From assembly GCA_031181345.1 (NCBI GenBank), contig JAPSLC010000003.1, positions 110,892-174,891 of the forward strand: 64,000 bases of DNA, read 5' to 3'. Shown here in pieces: positions 8,553-19,160 of this stretch. The notes beneath the pieces were generated by a model. That model ran no database searches. It was not told where the DNA came from and worked only from the letters and a program-made list of their open reading frames with translations. This stretch comes from Cupriavidus sp. (lineage in GTDB: Bacteria; Pseudomonadota; Gammaproteobacteria; Burkholderiales; Burkholderiaceae). The position numbers and the translations under genes were made by a program. Each line of letters opens with the position of its first letter. The first letter of the stretch is position 1.

Positions 8553-9937
8553 TGCCGCGCCTCTCTCTGACGGCGCGGCTGACCGCGCTGTTTTCCTTGA
8601 GCTCCGCCTGCGTGCTGCTCGGCCTGGGGTGGCTGATCTTCTCGGCGATGGACCGCCACTTTGCCGATCAGGATTACGCGCTGCTTGGCGACAATCTGCG
8701 GATGGTCGAACGGATCGTGACGGCGGGCCCGTCCGATGGCATCGCCGCACGACTGGCCGATGCGCAGAAGCACCACGGCGGCCTGCTCATCCACATTCAG
8801 GGCGGGACAGTCGAGCCGCTGTTTGCGAGCCCCGGCGTCGATTTCGGCGCGGCGCTCGCAGCGGCGACGCGGCCCCTTGCGGACGGCATGGACGACGATG
8901 CGCTCGAATGGCGGCAGAACGCACAGCTGTATCGCGGCATGCTAGGTACGGTGCGCGCCCCCGGCACAGGCGAGCCATTGCGCATCCTGGTCGGCATGGA
9001 CACCGAGATCCACGACCACTTCATTCATGCGTTCCGCCAGTCGCTGGTGTCCTATATCGCGCTCGCCGCGCTGGCCAGCGGCGTGCTCGGCTGGTGGGCG
9101 GCGCGCCGTGGACTGTCGCCGTTGCGCACCATGGCCTCGCGTGCGCAGACCGTGACGGGCAGCAAGCTGTCCGAACGGATGCCCGTCGAAGCGGTACCGG
9201 TCGAAATGGCCGATCTGGCGGCGAACCTGAATGCGATGCTGGCCCGGCTGCAGGACGATTTCCGCCGGCTGTCCGAGTTTTCCTCGGACCTGGCGCACGA
9301 GCTGCGCACGCCGATCACCAATCTGATGACGCAGACCCAGGTCGCCCTGTCGCAGCCCCGCGAGGCCGGCAACTACCGCGACATCCTCGCCTCGAACGCC
9401 GAGGAACTGCAGCGACTCGCGCGGATGGTGTCCGACATGCTCTATCTGGCCAAGATGGAACACGGGCTCGACCTGCCGAACACCGAGGCGATCCGCATCG
9501 CCGACGAGGTGCGCGCGCTGTTCGACTTCTACGAGGCGCTGGCCGAGGACAAGGCGGTACGGTTGGAACTGCAGGGAGACGGCCGCATCCAGGGCGACCG
9601 GCTGATGCTGCGGCGCGCGCTGAGCAATCTGATTTCGAACGCGCTGCGGTATACGCCGCCGGGCGGCAGCATCGTCGTCGACGTGACCGACGCCGGCGAA
9701 CACGTCGAGGTCGCGGTGGAGAACGATGGCGCCGAGATCGACCCGGCCTTGCTGCCTTCGATCTTCGACCGCTTCTCGCGGGGGGATAAGTCGCGGACGC
9801 GGCCGGAATCGGACAGCGTCGGCCTGGGGCTGTCGATTACCAAGGCCATCATGCTGGCGCATGGTGGGGATATTGCGGTGCGCTCTGAGCAGGGGAAAAC
9901 GCGCTTCAGCCTGAGGTTTCCGAAACGGATGGACTGA
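8552..9937 (+). CDS. copS: Heavy-metal sensor histidine kinase (CopS/CusS type)
   Basis: HAMP and FSSDLAHELRTPITNL H-box, N and G boxes; TGATG overlap with copR. Confidence 0.92.
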   Translation: MPRLSLTARLTALFSLSSACVLLGLGWLIFSAMDRHFADQDYALLGDNLRMVERIVTAGPSDGIAARLADAQKHHGGLLIHIQGGTVEPLFASPGVDFGAALAAATRPLADGMDDDALEWRQNAQLYRGMLGTVRAPGTGEPLRILVGMDTEIHDHFIHAFRQSLVSYIALAALASGVLGWWAARRGLSPLRTMASRAQTVTGSKLSERMPVEAVPVEMADLAANLNAMLARLQDDFRRLSEFSSDLAHELRTPITNLMTQTQVALSQPREAGNYRDILASNAEELQRLARMVSDMLYLAKMEHGLDLPNTEAIRIADEVRALFDFYEALAEDKAVRLELQGDGRIQGDRLMLRRALSNLISNALRYTPPGGSIVVDVTDAGEHVEVAVENDGAEIDPALLPSIFDRFSRGDKSRTRPESDSVGLGLSITKAIMLAHGGDIAVRSEQGKTRFSLRFPKRMD

Positions 9938-9947
9938 AGGGCTGATG

Positions 9948-9986
9948 AAAAAAAAAAGCGCTGCGGCCAGTACCTCGCCGCAGCGC
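9948..9986 (-). terminator. Rho-independent terminator downstream of glmS
   Basis: gcgctgcgg...ccgcagcgc stem with a run of 10 A on + (U-tract on -). Confidence 0.85.
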
Positions 9987-10021
9987 CCTTTCAGGGAAGC
10001 GATCCCCTTGTCGATTCGACC

Positions 10022-11860
10022 TTATTCCACCGTCACCGACTTCGCCAGATTGCGCGGCTTGTCGACGTCGGTACCGCGCGCGCAGGCGGTGTGGTACGCC
10101 AGCAATTGCAGCGGCACCACATGCAGGATCGGCGACAGGTCGCCGTAGTGCTCGGGCAGGCGGATCACCTGGATGCCGTCCGTCGAGGTGATGTGGGTGT
10201 CCGCGTCGGCGAACACATAGAGCCGGCCGCCGCGGGCGCGCACTTCCTGGATGTTCGACTTGAGCTTCTCCAGCAGTGCATCGTTCGGCGCCACCGTGAC
10301 GACTGGCATCGCCTCGGTGACCAGCGCGAGCGGGCCGTGCTTGAGCTCGCCGGCCGGATAGGCCTCGGCGTGGATGTACGAGATTTCCTTCAGCTTCAGC
10401 GCGCCTTCCAGCGCGATCGGGTAGTGCAGGCCGCGGCCGAGGAACAGCGCGTTCTCGCGGCGGGCGAAGTCCTCCGACCAGGCGATGATCTGCGGCTCGA
10501 GCGCCAGCACGCCGTGCAGCGCGGCGGGCAGGTGGCGCAGGTTGGCCAGCGCCTTGGTCTGGCTTTCCTCCGACAGCGTGTCGCGCAGCTTGGCCAGCGC
10601 CAGCGTCAGCATGTACAGCGCGGCCAACTGCGTGGTGAAGGCCTTGGTCGAGGCGACGCCGATCTCGGTGCCGGCGCGCGTGATGAAGCGCAGCTCGGTT
10701 TCGCGGACCATCGCGCTGCTGGCGACGTTGCAGATGCACAGCGTGTGCTCGTGGCCCAGGCCCTTGGCATGGCGCAGCGCGGCCAGCGTGTCGGCGGTCT
10801 CGCCCGATTGCGAGATCACGACCACCAGTTGGCGCGGATTGGGCACCGTCACGCGGTAGCGGTATTCGCTGGCGACCTCGACCTGCGTAGGGATGCGGGC
10901 GATCGCCTCGAGCCAGTACTTGGCGGTGCAGCCCGAGTAGTAGCTGGTGCCGCAGGCCAGGATCAGCACGCTGTCGATATTGGAGAACACCGCGGCGGCG
11001 CGTTCGCCGAACTGGCTCGGCTCGATGCTTTCGATGCCCTCGAGCGTGTCGGCCAGCGCGCGCGGCTGCTCGAAGATTTCCTTCTGCATGAAATGCCGGT
11101 ACGGGCCGAGATCGACGGCCGCCGCATGGGCTTCGACCACGCGCACTTCGCGCTCGACCGGCTCGTCGTTGAGGTCGTGGATCGTGATCGCGTCGCGCCG
11201 CACCTCGACCACGTCGCCCTCTTCCAGGTAGATCACGCGGTTGGCGGTCCCGGCGACGGCCAGCGCGTCCGAGGCGAGGAAGGCCTCGCCCTCGCCCAGC
11301 GCCGCGACCAGCGGCGAGCCGGCGCGCGCGCCAACCACGCAATCGGGCTGGTCCTTGGCCACCACGGCAATCGCATAGGCGCCGTGCAGGCGCTTGGTGA
11401 TCGCACGCACCGAGGCAAACAGGTTGCCGCGCGTGGCGCTGCTCGGATAGGTGTAGGCCTGGTGCACCAGATGGGCGACCACTTCGGTGTCGGTCTGCGA
11501 ATCGAAGCCGTAGCCGGCCGCACGCAGTTCGTCGCGCAGCGGCTCGTAGTTCTCGATGATGCCGTTGTGCACCAGCGCGATGGTCTCGCCGGAGAAGTGC
11601 GGGTGCGCGTTGATGGTGTCGGGCTTGCCGTGCGTCGCCCAGCGCGTGTGGGCCACGCCGATCATGCCGGACAGGCCGGAGCCGCGCGTCTGCTCGTCCA
11701 GGTCCGCCACGCGCGACACGGTGCGGGCGCGCTCGAGCGTGTCCTCGCGGACCACCGCCACACCGCACGAGTCATAGCCGCGGTATTCCAGGCGGCGCAG
11801 GCCTTCGATCAGAACCGGAACGATATTGCGCGTCGAAACCGCGCCGACGATGCCACACAT
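10022..11860 (-). CDS. glmS: Glutamine--fructose-6-phosphate aminotransferase (isomerizing)
   Basis: [36 protein letters not shown]...SIS domains...[12 protein letters not shown]-terminus. Confidence 0.98.
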   Translation of the reverse strand: MCGIVGAVSTRNIVPVLIEGLRRLEYRGYDSCGVAVVREDTLERARTVSRVADLDEQTRGSGLSGMIGVAHTRWATHGKPDTINAHPHFSGETIALVHNGIIENYEPLRDELRAAGYGFDSQTDTEVVAHLVHQAYTYPSSATRGNLFASVRAITKRLHGAYAIAVVAKDQPDCVVGARAGSPLVAALGEGEAFLASDALAVAGTANRVIYLEEGDVVEVRRDAITIHDLNDEPVEREVRVVEAHAAAVDLGPYRHFMQKEIFEQPRALADTLEGIESIEPSQFGERAAAVFSNIDSVLILACGTSYYSGCTAKYWLEAIARIPTQVEVASEYRYRVTVPNPRQLVVVISQSGETADTLAALRHAKGLGHEHTLCICNVASSAMVRETELRFITRAGTEIGVASTKAFTTQLAALYMLTLALAKLRDTLSEESQTKALANLRHLPAALHGVLALEPQIIAWSEDFARRENALFLGRGLHYPIALEGALKLKEISYIHAEAYPAGELKHGPLALVTEAMPVVTVAPNDALLEKLKSNIQEVRARGGRLYVFADADTHITSTDGIQVIRLPEHYGDLSPILHVVPLQLLAYHTACARGTDVDKPRNLAKSVTVE

Positions 11861-11986
11861 GTTGCTCTCCCTGGGTGCCGCGGCTCGTGACCGCCTGCGT
11901 TGATGCTTTGTTCGATGTCCTGGATGGCTGGGCGCTTATGCCGCCCGCCCCGGGCCTTGCGCGCCGGCCAGCGCGGTGCGCCTATC

Positions 11987-13360
11987 TTACTTCGTGCCCT
12001 GCTTGGGCTGCTTGAGCGGCCGCTGCCAGCCGGGGATGGTCATCTGCTTGGCGCGCGACAGCGTCAGCTGATCCGCCGGGGCTTCCTTGGTCAGCGTGGT
12101 GCCGGCGCCCAGCGTGGCGCCGCGCCGCACCGTGACCGGCGCGACCAGCTGCGAGTCCGAGCCGATGAACACGTCGTCCTCGATCACCGTGCGGTGCTTG
12201 TTGACGCCGTCGTAATTGCAGGTGATGGTGCCCGCGCCGATATTGACGCGCGAGCCCACCGTGGCATCGCCGACGTAGGCCAGATGATTCGCCTTGCTGT
12301 GCGCGGCGATCTGACTGTTCTTGACCTCGACGAAGTTGCCGATATGGACGTCCTCGCCCAGCTCGGTGCCCGGACGCAGACGGGCATAGGGTCCGACCCG
12401 GCCGTCGGCGCCGACCTGGGCCTGCTCCAGATGGCAGAACGCCAGCACCCGTGCCCCGGAACCGATACGGCTGTCGCGGATCACACAGTGAGGACCGATC
12501 TGCACGCCGTCTTCCAGGTGAACCCGTCCTTCGAACACGCACCCCACGTCGATCGTGACGTCTCGGCCACATGTCAGTTCGCCCCGGATATCGATCCGGG
12601 CCGGGTCGAGCACGGTCACGCCGGCTTCCAGCAGGCGCATCGCCTGGTTGCGCTGGTGCAGGCGCTCGAGTTCGGCCAGTTGCACCTTGCTGTTGACGCC
12701 CAGCGTCTCCCACAGGGCGCCCGGCTGGGCGGACACCACCTCGACGCCATCGGCGACGGCGCGCTCGACGGTATCGGTGAGGTAGTACTCACCTTGCGCG
12801 TTATCGTTGCGCAGCGTGGACAGCCACTCGGTCAGCTTCGCGGTCGGGCAGACCACGATGCCGGTATTGATTTCGCGGATCGCGCGTTCGGCCTCGCTGG
12901 CGTCCTTCTGCTCGACGATGCGAGCGATGCTGCCGGCGGCGTCGCGCACGATGCGGCCGTAGCCGGTCGGATCGGCCATCTCGACGGTCAGGATGCCGAA
13001 GCGGTCCTGCCCGGCGGCTTCGACCAGCCGGGCCAGCGTGTCGGCCCGGGTCAGCGGCACGTCGCCGTACAGCACCAGCGTCGGTTGGGCCGGATCGAGC
13101 AGCGGCAGCGCCTGCATCACCGCGTGGCCGGTACCGAGCTGCTGCGCCTGCAGCGCGAAGGCGACATCGGGCGCGGCGACCGCGGCCTGCACCCGCTCGG
13201 CGCCATGGCCCACGACCACCACCAGCCGCGTCGGCGACAATGTACGCGCGGTATCGATCACATGAGCAAGCAGCGGCCGGCCGGCCAGCGGATGCAGCAC
13301 CTTCGGCAAATCGGAATGCATCCGTTTGCCCATGCCGGCGGCGAGAATGACGATGTTCAC
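11987..13360 (-). CDS. glmU: Bifunctional GlcNAc-1-P uridyltransferase / glucosamine-1-P acetyltransferase
   Basis: (GTG)[30 protein letters not shown] ... left-handed beta-helix hexapeptides, C-terminal [16 protein letters not shown]. Confidence 0.97.
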   Translation of the reverse strand: MNIVILAAGMGKRMHSDLPKVLHPLAGRPLLAHVIDTARTLSPTRLVVVVGHGAERVQAAVAAPDVAFALQAQQLGTGHAVMQALPLLDPAQPTLVLYGDVPLTRADTLARLVEAAGQDRFGILTVEMADPTGYGRIVRDAAGSIARIVEQKDASEAERAIREINTGIVVCPTAKLTEWLSTLRNDNAQGEYYLTDTVERAVADGVEVVSAQPGALWETLGVNSKVQLAELERLHQRNQAMRLLEAGVTVLDPARIDIRGELTCGRDVTIDVGCVFEGRVHLEDGVQIGPHCVIRDSRIGSGARVLAFCHLEQAQVGADGRVGPYARLRPGTELGEDVHIGNFVEVKNSQIAAHSKANHLAYVGDATVGSRVNIGAGTITCNYDGVNKHRTVIEDDVFIGSDSQLVAPVTVRRGATLGAGTTLTKEAPADQLTLSRAKQMTIPGWQRPLKQPKQGTK

Positions 13361-13650
13361 GAGGAGGTTCCTAAGTGAGTGCGCCCGAATTGAGATCCGG
13401 ATCGGAAAGACGCGCGACCCGCCCCGACGTGACAGCCGGGCGTTGGCGCAACTGGCTCGCGATGGGCTGGAAATCGGCCTCACCCCGCCATGGACAGGCT
13501 CATGCGCAGGCCGTCGCCGGCACCCCGCCATCGTCCGCAAACCGTTGTCAGACCTTGCCTGGCGGGCGGCGGCCAGCGGCCGTCGACGCGTCCGGCGATT
13601 CTAGCATGGGGGGTATCCGCCGCTTGACGGCTGTTGCGCAAATTCACAAT

Positions 13651-14547
13651 GTGCGGTGGCGCGAACTGATGGCGGCGGGGATGCTGGTGTTGCTGACCGC
13701 CTGCAATGCGATGAAGCTCGGTTACCAGCAGGGCGACCACCTCGCCTACTGGTGGATCGACAACTATGTCGACGTTTCCGACGACCAGGAGCCGCAAACC
13801 CGGGACGCCATCGCGCGTTTCTTTGCCTGGCATCGGCGCGAGCAGTTGCCCGAGATCGCGGCCTTGCTGCAACGCACCAAGAGCGAAGTCCAGGGGCCGG
13901 TCACCGAGGCGCAGCTCGAACGCGTACGCGACGACACGCAACGGATGGCCCGCGTCGCCTTCGACCATGCGATCCCGGATGTCGCCGATCTGCTGTTGAC
14001 ACTGACGCCGGAACAGCTCAAGCGGATGGAGCGCAAGTTCGCCGACGGCAACGCGAAGTACCGCAAGAAATTCCTGCGCGGCAGCCCCGAAGATCGGCTC
14101 GAGGCCCGCTACGACAAGGTGATGGAGTGGGCCACGCTGATCTACGGACGCTTCTCGCGCGAGCAGCAGGACGCGATCCGCGCCGCGCTCCGCCCGGTGG
14201 TCGACAACGCGGAAGCGCGCTTCGCCGAACGGATGAAACGTCAGCAGGCCTGGCTGGCGCTGGCCCGCCAGGTCCAGGCCGAACACCCGCCCAAGGCGCG
14301 TGTGATCACGCTGCTGCAGCGCTTTGGCGACCAGTGGCAGGCGCCGCCGACCCGCGAGCGCCGCGTCAGCTACGAGGCCAATACCGAAGCGGGACTGACG
14401 GTGGCGGCGCAGATCGCCAACATGACCACGCCGGAGCAGAAGCGCCACGCGGTCGAGCGCTTCCAGAAGTGGATCGAGGATACGCAGTCGCTGATGCGCG
14501 AGGCGCCGCGGCAGCCGGCATTGGCGCCGTCGCGCGCGGCGAGCTGA
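13651..14547 (+). CDS. DUF6279-like lipoprotein
   Basis: Lipobox MLVLLTACN; YQQGDHLAYWWIDNYVDVSDDQEPQTRDAIARFFAWHRREQLPEIA; start uncertain (GTG 13651 or ATG 13606/13669). Confidence 0.75.
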   Translation: MRWRELMAAGMLVLLTACNAMKLGYQQGDHLAYWWIDNYVDVSDDQEPQTRDAIARFFAWHRREQLPEIAALLQRTKSEVQGPVTEAQLERVRDDTQRMARVAFDHAIPDVADLLLTLTPEQLKRMERKFADGNAKYRKKFLRGSPEDRLEARYDKVMEWATLIYGRFSREQQDAIRAALRPVVDNAEARFAERMKRQQAWLALARQVQAEHPPKARVITLLQRFGDQWQAPPTRERRVSYEANTEAGLTVAAQIANMTTPEQKRHAVERFQKWIEDTQSLMREAPRQPALAPSRAAS

Positions 14548-14589
14548 ATAGGGAAGCGGAAGGAAAGCGGGCGGGGAACGCCCGCTGCG

Positions 14590-15534
14590 TTATTCGGCGG
14601 CCGAGGCAGTGGCCGCGGTGGGCGACGCCGGCTTCTCGAAGCGCACGAACTCCATCCGGTTCTCGGCGCTGCCGCCGGCGAACACCAGCGGCTGCTGCGA
14701 AAAGGTCGAATCGCCGAACAGCGAGGCCTCGTCGACCTTGGCCAGCCCGGTCGCCAGGCCGTTGAAGTCGAACAGCCCGGTATCGGCCAGGTGCGACGGC
14801 ACCACGTTTTTCAGCGCCGAGAAGATATTGTCGATACGGCCCGGATTCTGGCGCTCCCACTCGAGCAGCATCTCCTTGACCTTCTTGCGCTGCAGGTTCT
14901 CCTGCGAGCCGCACAGATTGCAGGGGATGATCGGGAATTGCATCGCGCGCGCATAGGCGGCGATGTCCTTCTCCGAGCAATAGGCCAGCGGGCGGATCAC
15001 GATGTGCTGGCCGTCGTCGGTGGCCAGCTTCGGCGGCATCGCCTTCATCTTGCCGCCGAAGAACATGTTCAGAAAGAAGGTCTGGACGATGTCGTCGCGA
15101 TGGTGGCCGAGCGCGATCTTGTTGGCGCCGAGCTCCTTGGCGGTCCGGTAGATCACGCCCCGGCGCAGCCGCGAACACAGCGAGCACGTCGTCTTGCCCT
15201 CGGGCACCTTCTCCTTGACGATCGAATAGGTGTCGGCCTCGACGATCACGTACTGCACGCCGATGCCATCCAGGTAGCGCGGCAGCACGTCCTCGGGGAA
15301 GCCCGGCTGCTTCTGATCGAGATTCATCGCGATCAGCTTGAAGTCGATCGGCGCGCGCTTCTGCAGCGCCATCAGCACCGACAGCATCGTGTACGAGTCC
15401 TTGCCGCCCGACAGGCAGACCAGCACCGTATCGCCGTCCTCGATCATCTTGAAGTCGCCGATGGCGCGGCCCGTCTGCGACTGCAGATAGGTCTCGAGGC
15501 GGTAGAAGTTCTTGGAATGGGTGGTTTCGGTCAT
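14590..15534 (-). CDS. ttcA: tRNA 2-thiocytidine biosynthesis protein TtcA
   Basis: [12 protein letters not shown]-loop, [10 protein letters not shown] and CNLCGSQ Cys pairs. Confidence 0.96.
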   Translation of the reverse strand: MTETTHSKNFYRLETYLQSQTGRAIGDFKMIEDGDTVLVCLSGGKDSYTMLSVLMALQKRAPIDFKLIAMNLDQKQPGFPEDVLPRYLDGIGVQYVIVEADTYSIVKEKVPEGKTTCSLCSRLRRGVIYRTAKELGANKIALGHHRDDIVQTFFLNMFFGGKMKAMPPKLATDDGQHIVIRPLAYCSEKDIAAYARAMQFPIIPCNLCGSQENLQRKKVKEMLLEWERQNPGRIDNIFSALKNVVPSHLADTGLFDFNGLATGLAKVDEASLFGDSTFSQQPLVFAGGSAENRMEFVRFEKPASPTAATASAAE

Positions 15535-15655
15535 GGCGGGAGGGCTATCGCCGGCACTGCGCGCGCCGGCCTTACGGCAAAGAACGCCATTTTAGCGGGT
15601 ATCAGGGGAGGGGGCTGGAAACGGGAGCGGCGCGACTCTGGGCGGCCGGACAGGC

Positions 15656-15933
15656 CTAGCCGGTTGGTTCAGCCCCTTCTTGCTGGCGAAGCGCGGCAAG
15701 CAACGGAGTGATCTGCGCGGCAATCGCAGGAAGATCGCGTTTCACCGTCAGCCATACCGCTTGAAGATCTACCTTGAAACAACGATTTCGATGTTCCGGA
15801 TTACCCCGTCCTGCACCAGGCGATTGCGCAGAAACTCTGATTCCTCCATGCCAGCCACATACAAGTCCACCTGCTTCACGGCCTCAAGCATATGGCCGAG
15901 ATATTCAATCAGCCTGCGCCGGTCTCGGCTCAT
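15656..15933 (-). pseudogene. HEPN (DUF86/HepT-like) toxin, internally deleted
   Basis: N-terminal MSRDRRRLIEYLGHMLEAVKQVDLYVAGMEESEFLRNRLVQDGVIRNIEIV then stop at 15769-15771; C-terminal KVDLQAVWLTVKRDLPAIAAQITPLL continues in another frame; central R-x4-6-H region absent. Confidence 0.75.
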
Positions 15934-16220
15934 ACCGGGACCGCTTCATTGACGACTTCATCCCGGAACTGCTCCGGCAAGGCGTTGGGCGTCACGACGT
16001 CTACGGGGACGCCCAGCAGGCGACGCAACTCGAGCCGCATGGCCCCAATGTCGAGCAAGCTGGTCTCCGGCGTAGGGTCGATCAGGATATCGAGATCGCT
16101 TGCCGCCGTATCCGATCCATGCAGCACGCTGCCAAACACCCGAGGGTTGGAGCCGTGATGGCTCTCGATGATGTTTCGGATCGCAGCGCGATGCGCTTGA
16201 AATGCCTTCGAGGGTCGCAT
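15930..16220 (-). CDS. MntA-like nucleotidyltransferase antitoxin
   Basis: VFGSVLHGSDTAASDLDILIDP = GS-x9-11-DxD minimal nucleotidyltransferase motif; ATGA overlap with the HEPN start. Confidence 0.85.
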   Translation of the reverse strand: MRPSKAFQAHRAAIRNIIESHHGSNPRVFGSVLHGSDTAASDLDILIDPTPETSLLDIGAMRLELRRLLGVPVDVVTPNALPEQFRDEVVNEAVPV

Positions 16221-16339
16221 GGCTCACCAATCTGCTAAGAGTGGGACTTCTCGGCAAATGATATGGGAAAGACGCCGGAGAGCAATAGGACAACCTCCCT
16301 CGTTTCGAGAGCCGGTATATCCGGCCGCGTCGTCGGGCC

Positions 16340-16735
16340 TTACGCCGCCTTGATATGAAACACCTCCACCCCGACCGAATCGCAGTCCGGATACACGTCC
16401 GGCTTCTCGGTCGACACCCGGACCGCGCGCACCTTCGGATGGCGCAGCATCGCGCGGGCGACGTCGTCGCACAGCGTTTCCTGCAGGTGGACATGGCCCA
16501 GCGCCATCCGCTCGGCGACGGTATTGCGCATGAAGTCGTAGTCGACGACCTCGTGCAGCTTGTCGTCGTGCGGCGTGCTTTCCGCCAGCGGCACGTACAG
16601 GTCGATATTGATCAGCACGCGCTGTTCGCCCTTCTTCTCGAACTCGTGCACGCCGATGTTGATCTGCACTTCGTAGTTGCGCAGGAACATGCGGCGGCAG
16701 TCTTGCAGGCTGGGATGGGAAAGAGCGGCGGACAT
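16340..16735 (-). CDS. folB: Dihydroneopterin aldolase
   Basis: MFLRNYEVQINIGVHEFEKKGEQRVLINIDLYVPL...DKLHEVVDYDFMR...ETLCDDVARAML. Confidence 0.92.
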   Translation of the reverse strand: MSAALSHPSLQDCRRMFLRNYEVQINIGVHEFEKKGEQRVLINIDLYVPLAESTPHDDKLHEVVDYDFMRNTVAERMALGHVHLQETLCDDVARAMLRHPKVRAVRVSTEKPDVYPDCDSVGVEVFHIKAA

Positions 16736-16823
16736 GGCGGCGTGGGAGAGAAGGGGGAGAGAGAAGGGAGCCGGGAATCGGCAAAGGCCGCCGATGGTAC
16801 AGGCGGCGCCGGCTCCAGGGAAG

Positions 16824-17654
16824 TCATTCGGTCAGGAACATCACGTCGCGCGCCAGCGGCATCAGATGCTGGCCGCCGTCCACATACAGCGTGGTGCCGG
16901 TGACCGCGCGCGCCTCGGCAAGATAGGCCACGGCCTGGGCGATATCGTCGGGCGTCGAGGACTGGCCCAGCGGCGTCATCCGGTGCGCGCGCTTGAAGCC
17001 GCCGCCGGACTGGTCGCCCGACACCAGCGTGATGCCCGGCGCCACGCCGACCACGCGCAGGCGCGGCGCCAGCGCCTGGGCCAGCTGCATCGTGGCCGTC
17101 TGCAGCGCGGCCTTGGACAGCGTGTACGACAGGAAGTCCGGGTTCAGGTTGTCGAGCTTCTGATCCAGCAGATTGATCACCACGCCGCGCGCATCGTCCG
17201 GCAGGGCCCGGTGCAACTCGCGCGACAGCAGCAGCGGCGCGGCGACATTGGTGCGCATATGGGTGTCGAGCGAGCCGTAGGAAAAGCTGGTCGCGACGTC
17301 GTACTGGAACAGCGAGGCGTTGTTGACCAGGCAGGTCGGCGTGCCGAGCGCGGCGGTGCAGGCGGCGATCAACCCGCCGGTGGCCGCCTCGTCGGCCAGG
17401 TCCGCCTGCAGCACCGCGGCGCGGCGGCCGAGCGCGCGGATCTGTCCGGCGACTTCCTCGGCCTCGTCGCGCGAGCGATGGCAGTGGACCGCGACATCCC
17501 AGCCGCGCGCCGCCAGCTCCAGCGCGATGGCGCGGCCGATGCGGCGGGCGCCGCCCGTCACCAGCGCAATGCCACGGCCGTTGCCGGGCGCGGCGGCCTG
17601 CGTCGATGCCCTCGACGAAGCGGGCGCGGCGTCGGAAGAAGTGAAATCTGGCAT
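16824..17654 (-). CDS. SDR family oxidoreductase (pteridine reductase / FolM-like)
   Basis: ALVTGGARRIGRAIALELAARGWDVAVHCHRS (TGX3GXG-like), NNAS, YTLSKAAL; adjacent to folB. Confidence 0.85.
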   Translation of the reverse strand: MPDFTSSDAAPASSRASTQAAAPGNGRGIALVTGGARRIGRAIALELAARGWDVAVHCHRSRDEAEEVAGQIRALGRRAAVLQADLADEAATGGLIAACTAALGTPTCLVNNASLFQYDVATSFSYGSLDTHMRTNVAAPLLLSRELHRALPDDARGVVINLLDQKLDNLNPDFLSYTLSKAALQTATMQLAQALAPRLRVVGVAPGITLVSGDQSGGGFKRAHRMTPLGQSSTPDDIAQAVAYLAEARAVTGTTLYVDGGQHLMPLARDVMFLTE

Positions 17655-17669
17655 TGCTACAATCGCGGG

Positions 17670-18866
17670 ATGCAGAAAACCGGTAGTTTACCCCTTCCCT
17701 CCGCGGACGCGCTCGATGCCTCCACGGCATTGGCCGCGCGCATCGGCGAGGCGATCGACGCCGCGCAAGGCTGGCTCGGCTTCGACCGCTATATGGCAAT
17801 GGCCCTCTACACCCCCGGGCTCGGGTACTACAGCGGCGGCGCGGCCAAGTTCGGCCGCGACGTGCGCGACGGCAGCGACTTCATCACCGCCCCCGAGCTG
17901 ACCCCGTTCTTCGCCCGCACGCTGGCGCGCCAGCTGGCTCAATGGCTTGAGCTGGGCCTGGACGAGGTGATGGAATTCGGCGCCGGCACGGGCCGGCTGG
18001 CAGCCGACCTGCTGCTGGCGCTCGAGACCGAGGGCCGGCTGCCCTCGCGCTACTGGATCGTCGAACTATCCGGCGAGCTGCGCGGCCGCCAGCAGGCCAC
18101 GCTGGCCGCGCGCGCCCCGCATCTGGCCGCACGGGTGCAGTGGCTCGACGCCCTGCCCGCGCGCTTCGAAGGCGTGGCGATCGGCAACGAGGTCCTCGAC
18201 GCGATGCCGGTGCGCCTCTACGCGAGGGTCGGCGGCCTCTGGCATGAGCGCGGAGTGGCACGGGCCGATGGCATCAACGACGCCCCGGACGCGCAGTTCC
18301 GCTTTGCCGACCGGCCGCTGGATGCAGCCGAAGTCCCCGCCGCCGTCTCCGCAATTCCCGGCGACCACGACCTGGTCACCGAAACGCACGCGGAAGCCGA
18401 GGGCTTCGTCCGCTCGCTCGGCGCGATGCTGTCGCGCGGCGCCGCGCTGCTGATCGACTACGGATTCCCGGCCAGCGAGTACTACCACCCGCAGCGCACC
18501 GGCGGCACGCTGATGTGCCACTACCGCCATCACGCCCACCCCGATCCGTTTCTCTATCCGGGGCTGCAGGACATCACCGCCCACGTGAACTTCAGCGGCA
18601 TCGCGCAGGCCGCGGTGGATGCGGGCCTGGAAGTGGCGGGCTTTGCGTCGCAGGCGCGCCTGCTGATGAATGCCGGCATCACCGAGCTGCTGATGACGCT
18701 GGACCCGAACGACGCGCGCAGCTTCCTGCCGGCCGCCAACGCGGTGCAGAAGCTGCTGTCGGAAGCCGAAATGGGCGAGCTGTTCAAGGCGATGGCGCTG
18801 ACGCGCGGCCTGGGCGACAGCGTGCCGATCGGCTTTGCCGCGGGCGACCGCAGCCACACCCTGTAG
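17670..18866 (+). CDS. SAM-dependent methyltransferase, MidA/NDUFAF7 (DUF185) family
   Basis: FDRYMAMALYTPGLGYYSGGAAKFGRDGSDFITAPELTPFF...EFGAGTGRLA...IGNEVLDAMP...DYGFP...TGGTLMCHYRHHAHPDPF. Confidence 0.93.
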   Translation: MQKTGSLPLPSADALDASTALAARIGEAIDAAQGWLGFDRYMAMALYTPGLGYYSGGAAKFGRDVRDGSDFITAPELTPFFARTLARQLAQWLELGLDEVMEFGAGTGRLAADLLLALETEGRLPSRYWIVELSGELRGRQQATLAARAPHLAARVQWLDALPARFEGVAIGNEVLDAMPVRLYARVGGLWHERGVARADGINDAPDAQFRFADRPLDAAEVPAAVSAIPGDHDLVTETHAEAEGFVRSLGAMLSRGAALLIDYGFPASEYYHPQRTGGTLMCHYRHHAHPDPFLYPGLQDITAHVNFSGIAQAAVDAGLEVAGFASQARLLMNAGITELLMTLDPNDARSFLPAANAVQKLLSEAEMGELFKAMALTRGLGDSVPIGFAAGDRSHTL

Positions 18867-18880
18867 CCACGGATCCCACG

Positions 18881-19075
18881 ATGCTGCGCTGGACACTGAC
18901 CATCTTCCTTTCCGTGATCATCCTGTCGTCCGCGCTGCCGTGGCTGCAAAAGATCGGACTGGGCCGCCTGCCGGGCGACGTGCGGTTCCGGCTGTTCGGC
19001 CGCGAGTGGGTGCTGCCGTTCGCGTCGACGGTGTTGCTGTCGCTGATCGCGCTGGTGGTCGGCCGGCTGCTATGA
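18881..19075 (+). CDS. DUF2905 family small membrane protein
   Basis: MLRWTLTIFLSVIILSSALPWLQKIGLGRLPGDVRFRLFGREWVLPFASTVLLSLIALVVGRLL matches DUF2905 architecture. Confidence 0.88.
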   Translation: MLRWTLTIFLSVIILSSALPWLQKIGLGRLPGDVRFRLFGREWVLPFASTVLLSLIALVVGRLL

Positions 19076-19160
19076 CGGCCCGCCACACGACGGCAGAAGG
19101 TCCCGGCGGTGCCGCTGCCCCGGTCTGGGGGTGTTGCAGCATGGTGCCTCGCTGAACGGC

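Noticed and set aside
10091-11890. 599-aa plus-strand ORF opposite glmS
   Set aside because: Antisense to a certain glmS; composition (Arg/Gln/His/Val rich) typical of shadow frames.
14567-14585. gcgggcg...cgcccgc hairpin after the DUF6279-like gene as an intrinsic terminator
   Set aside because: Stem present but no convincing U-tract on either strand; left unannotated.
15680-15952. 90-aa plus-strand ORF opposite the HEPN remnant
   Set aside because: Antisense of recognisable HEPN N- and C-terminal segments; no independent support.
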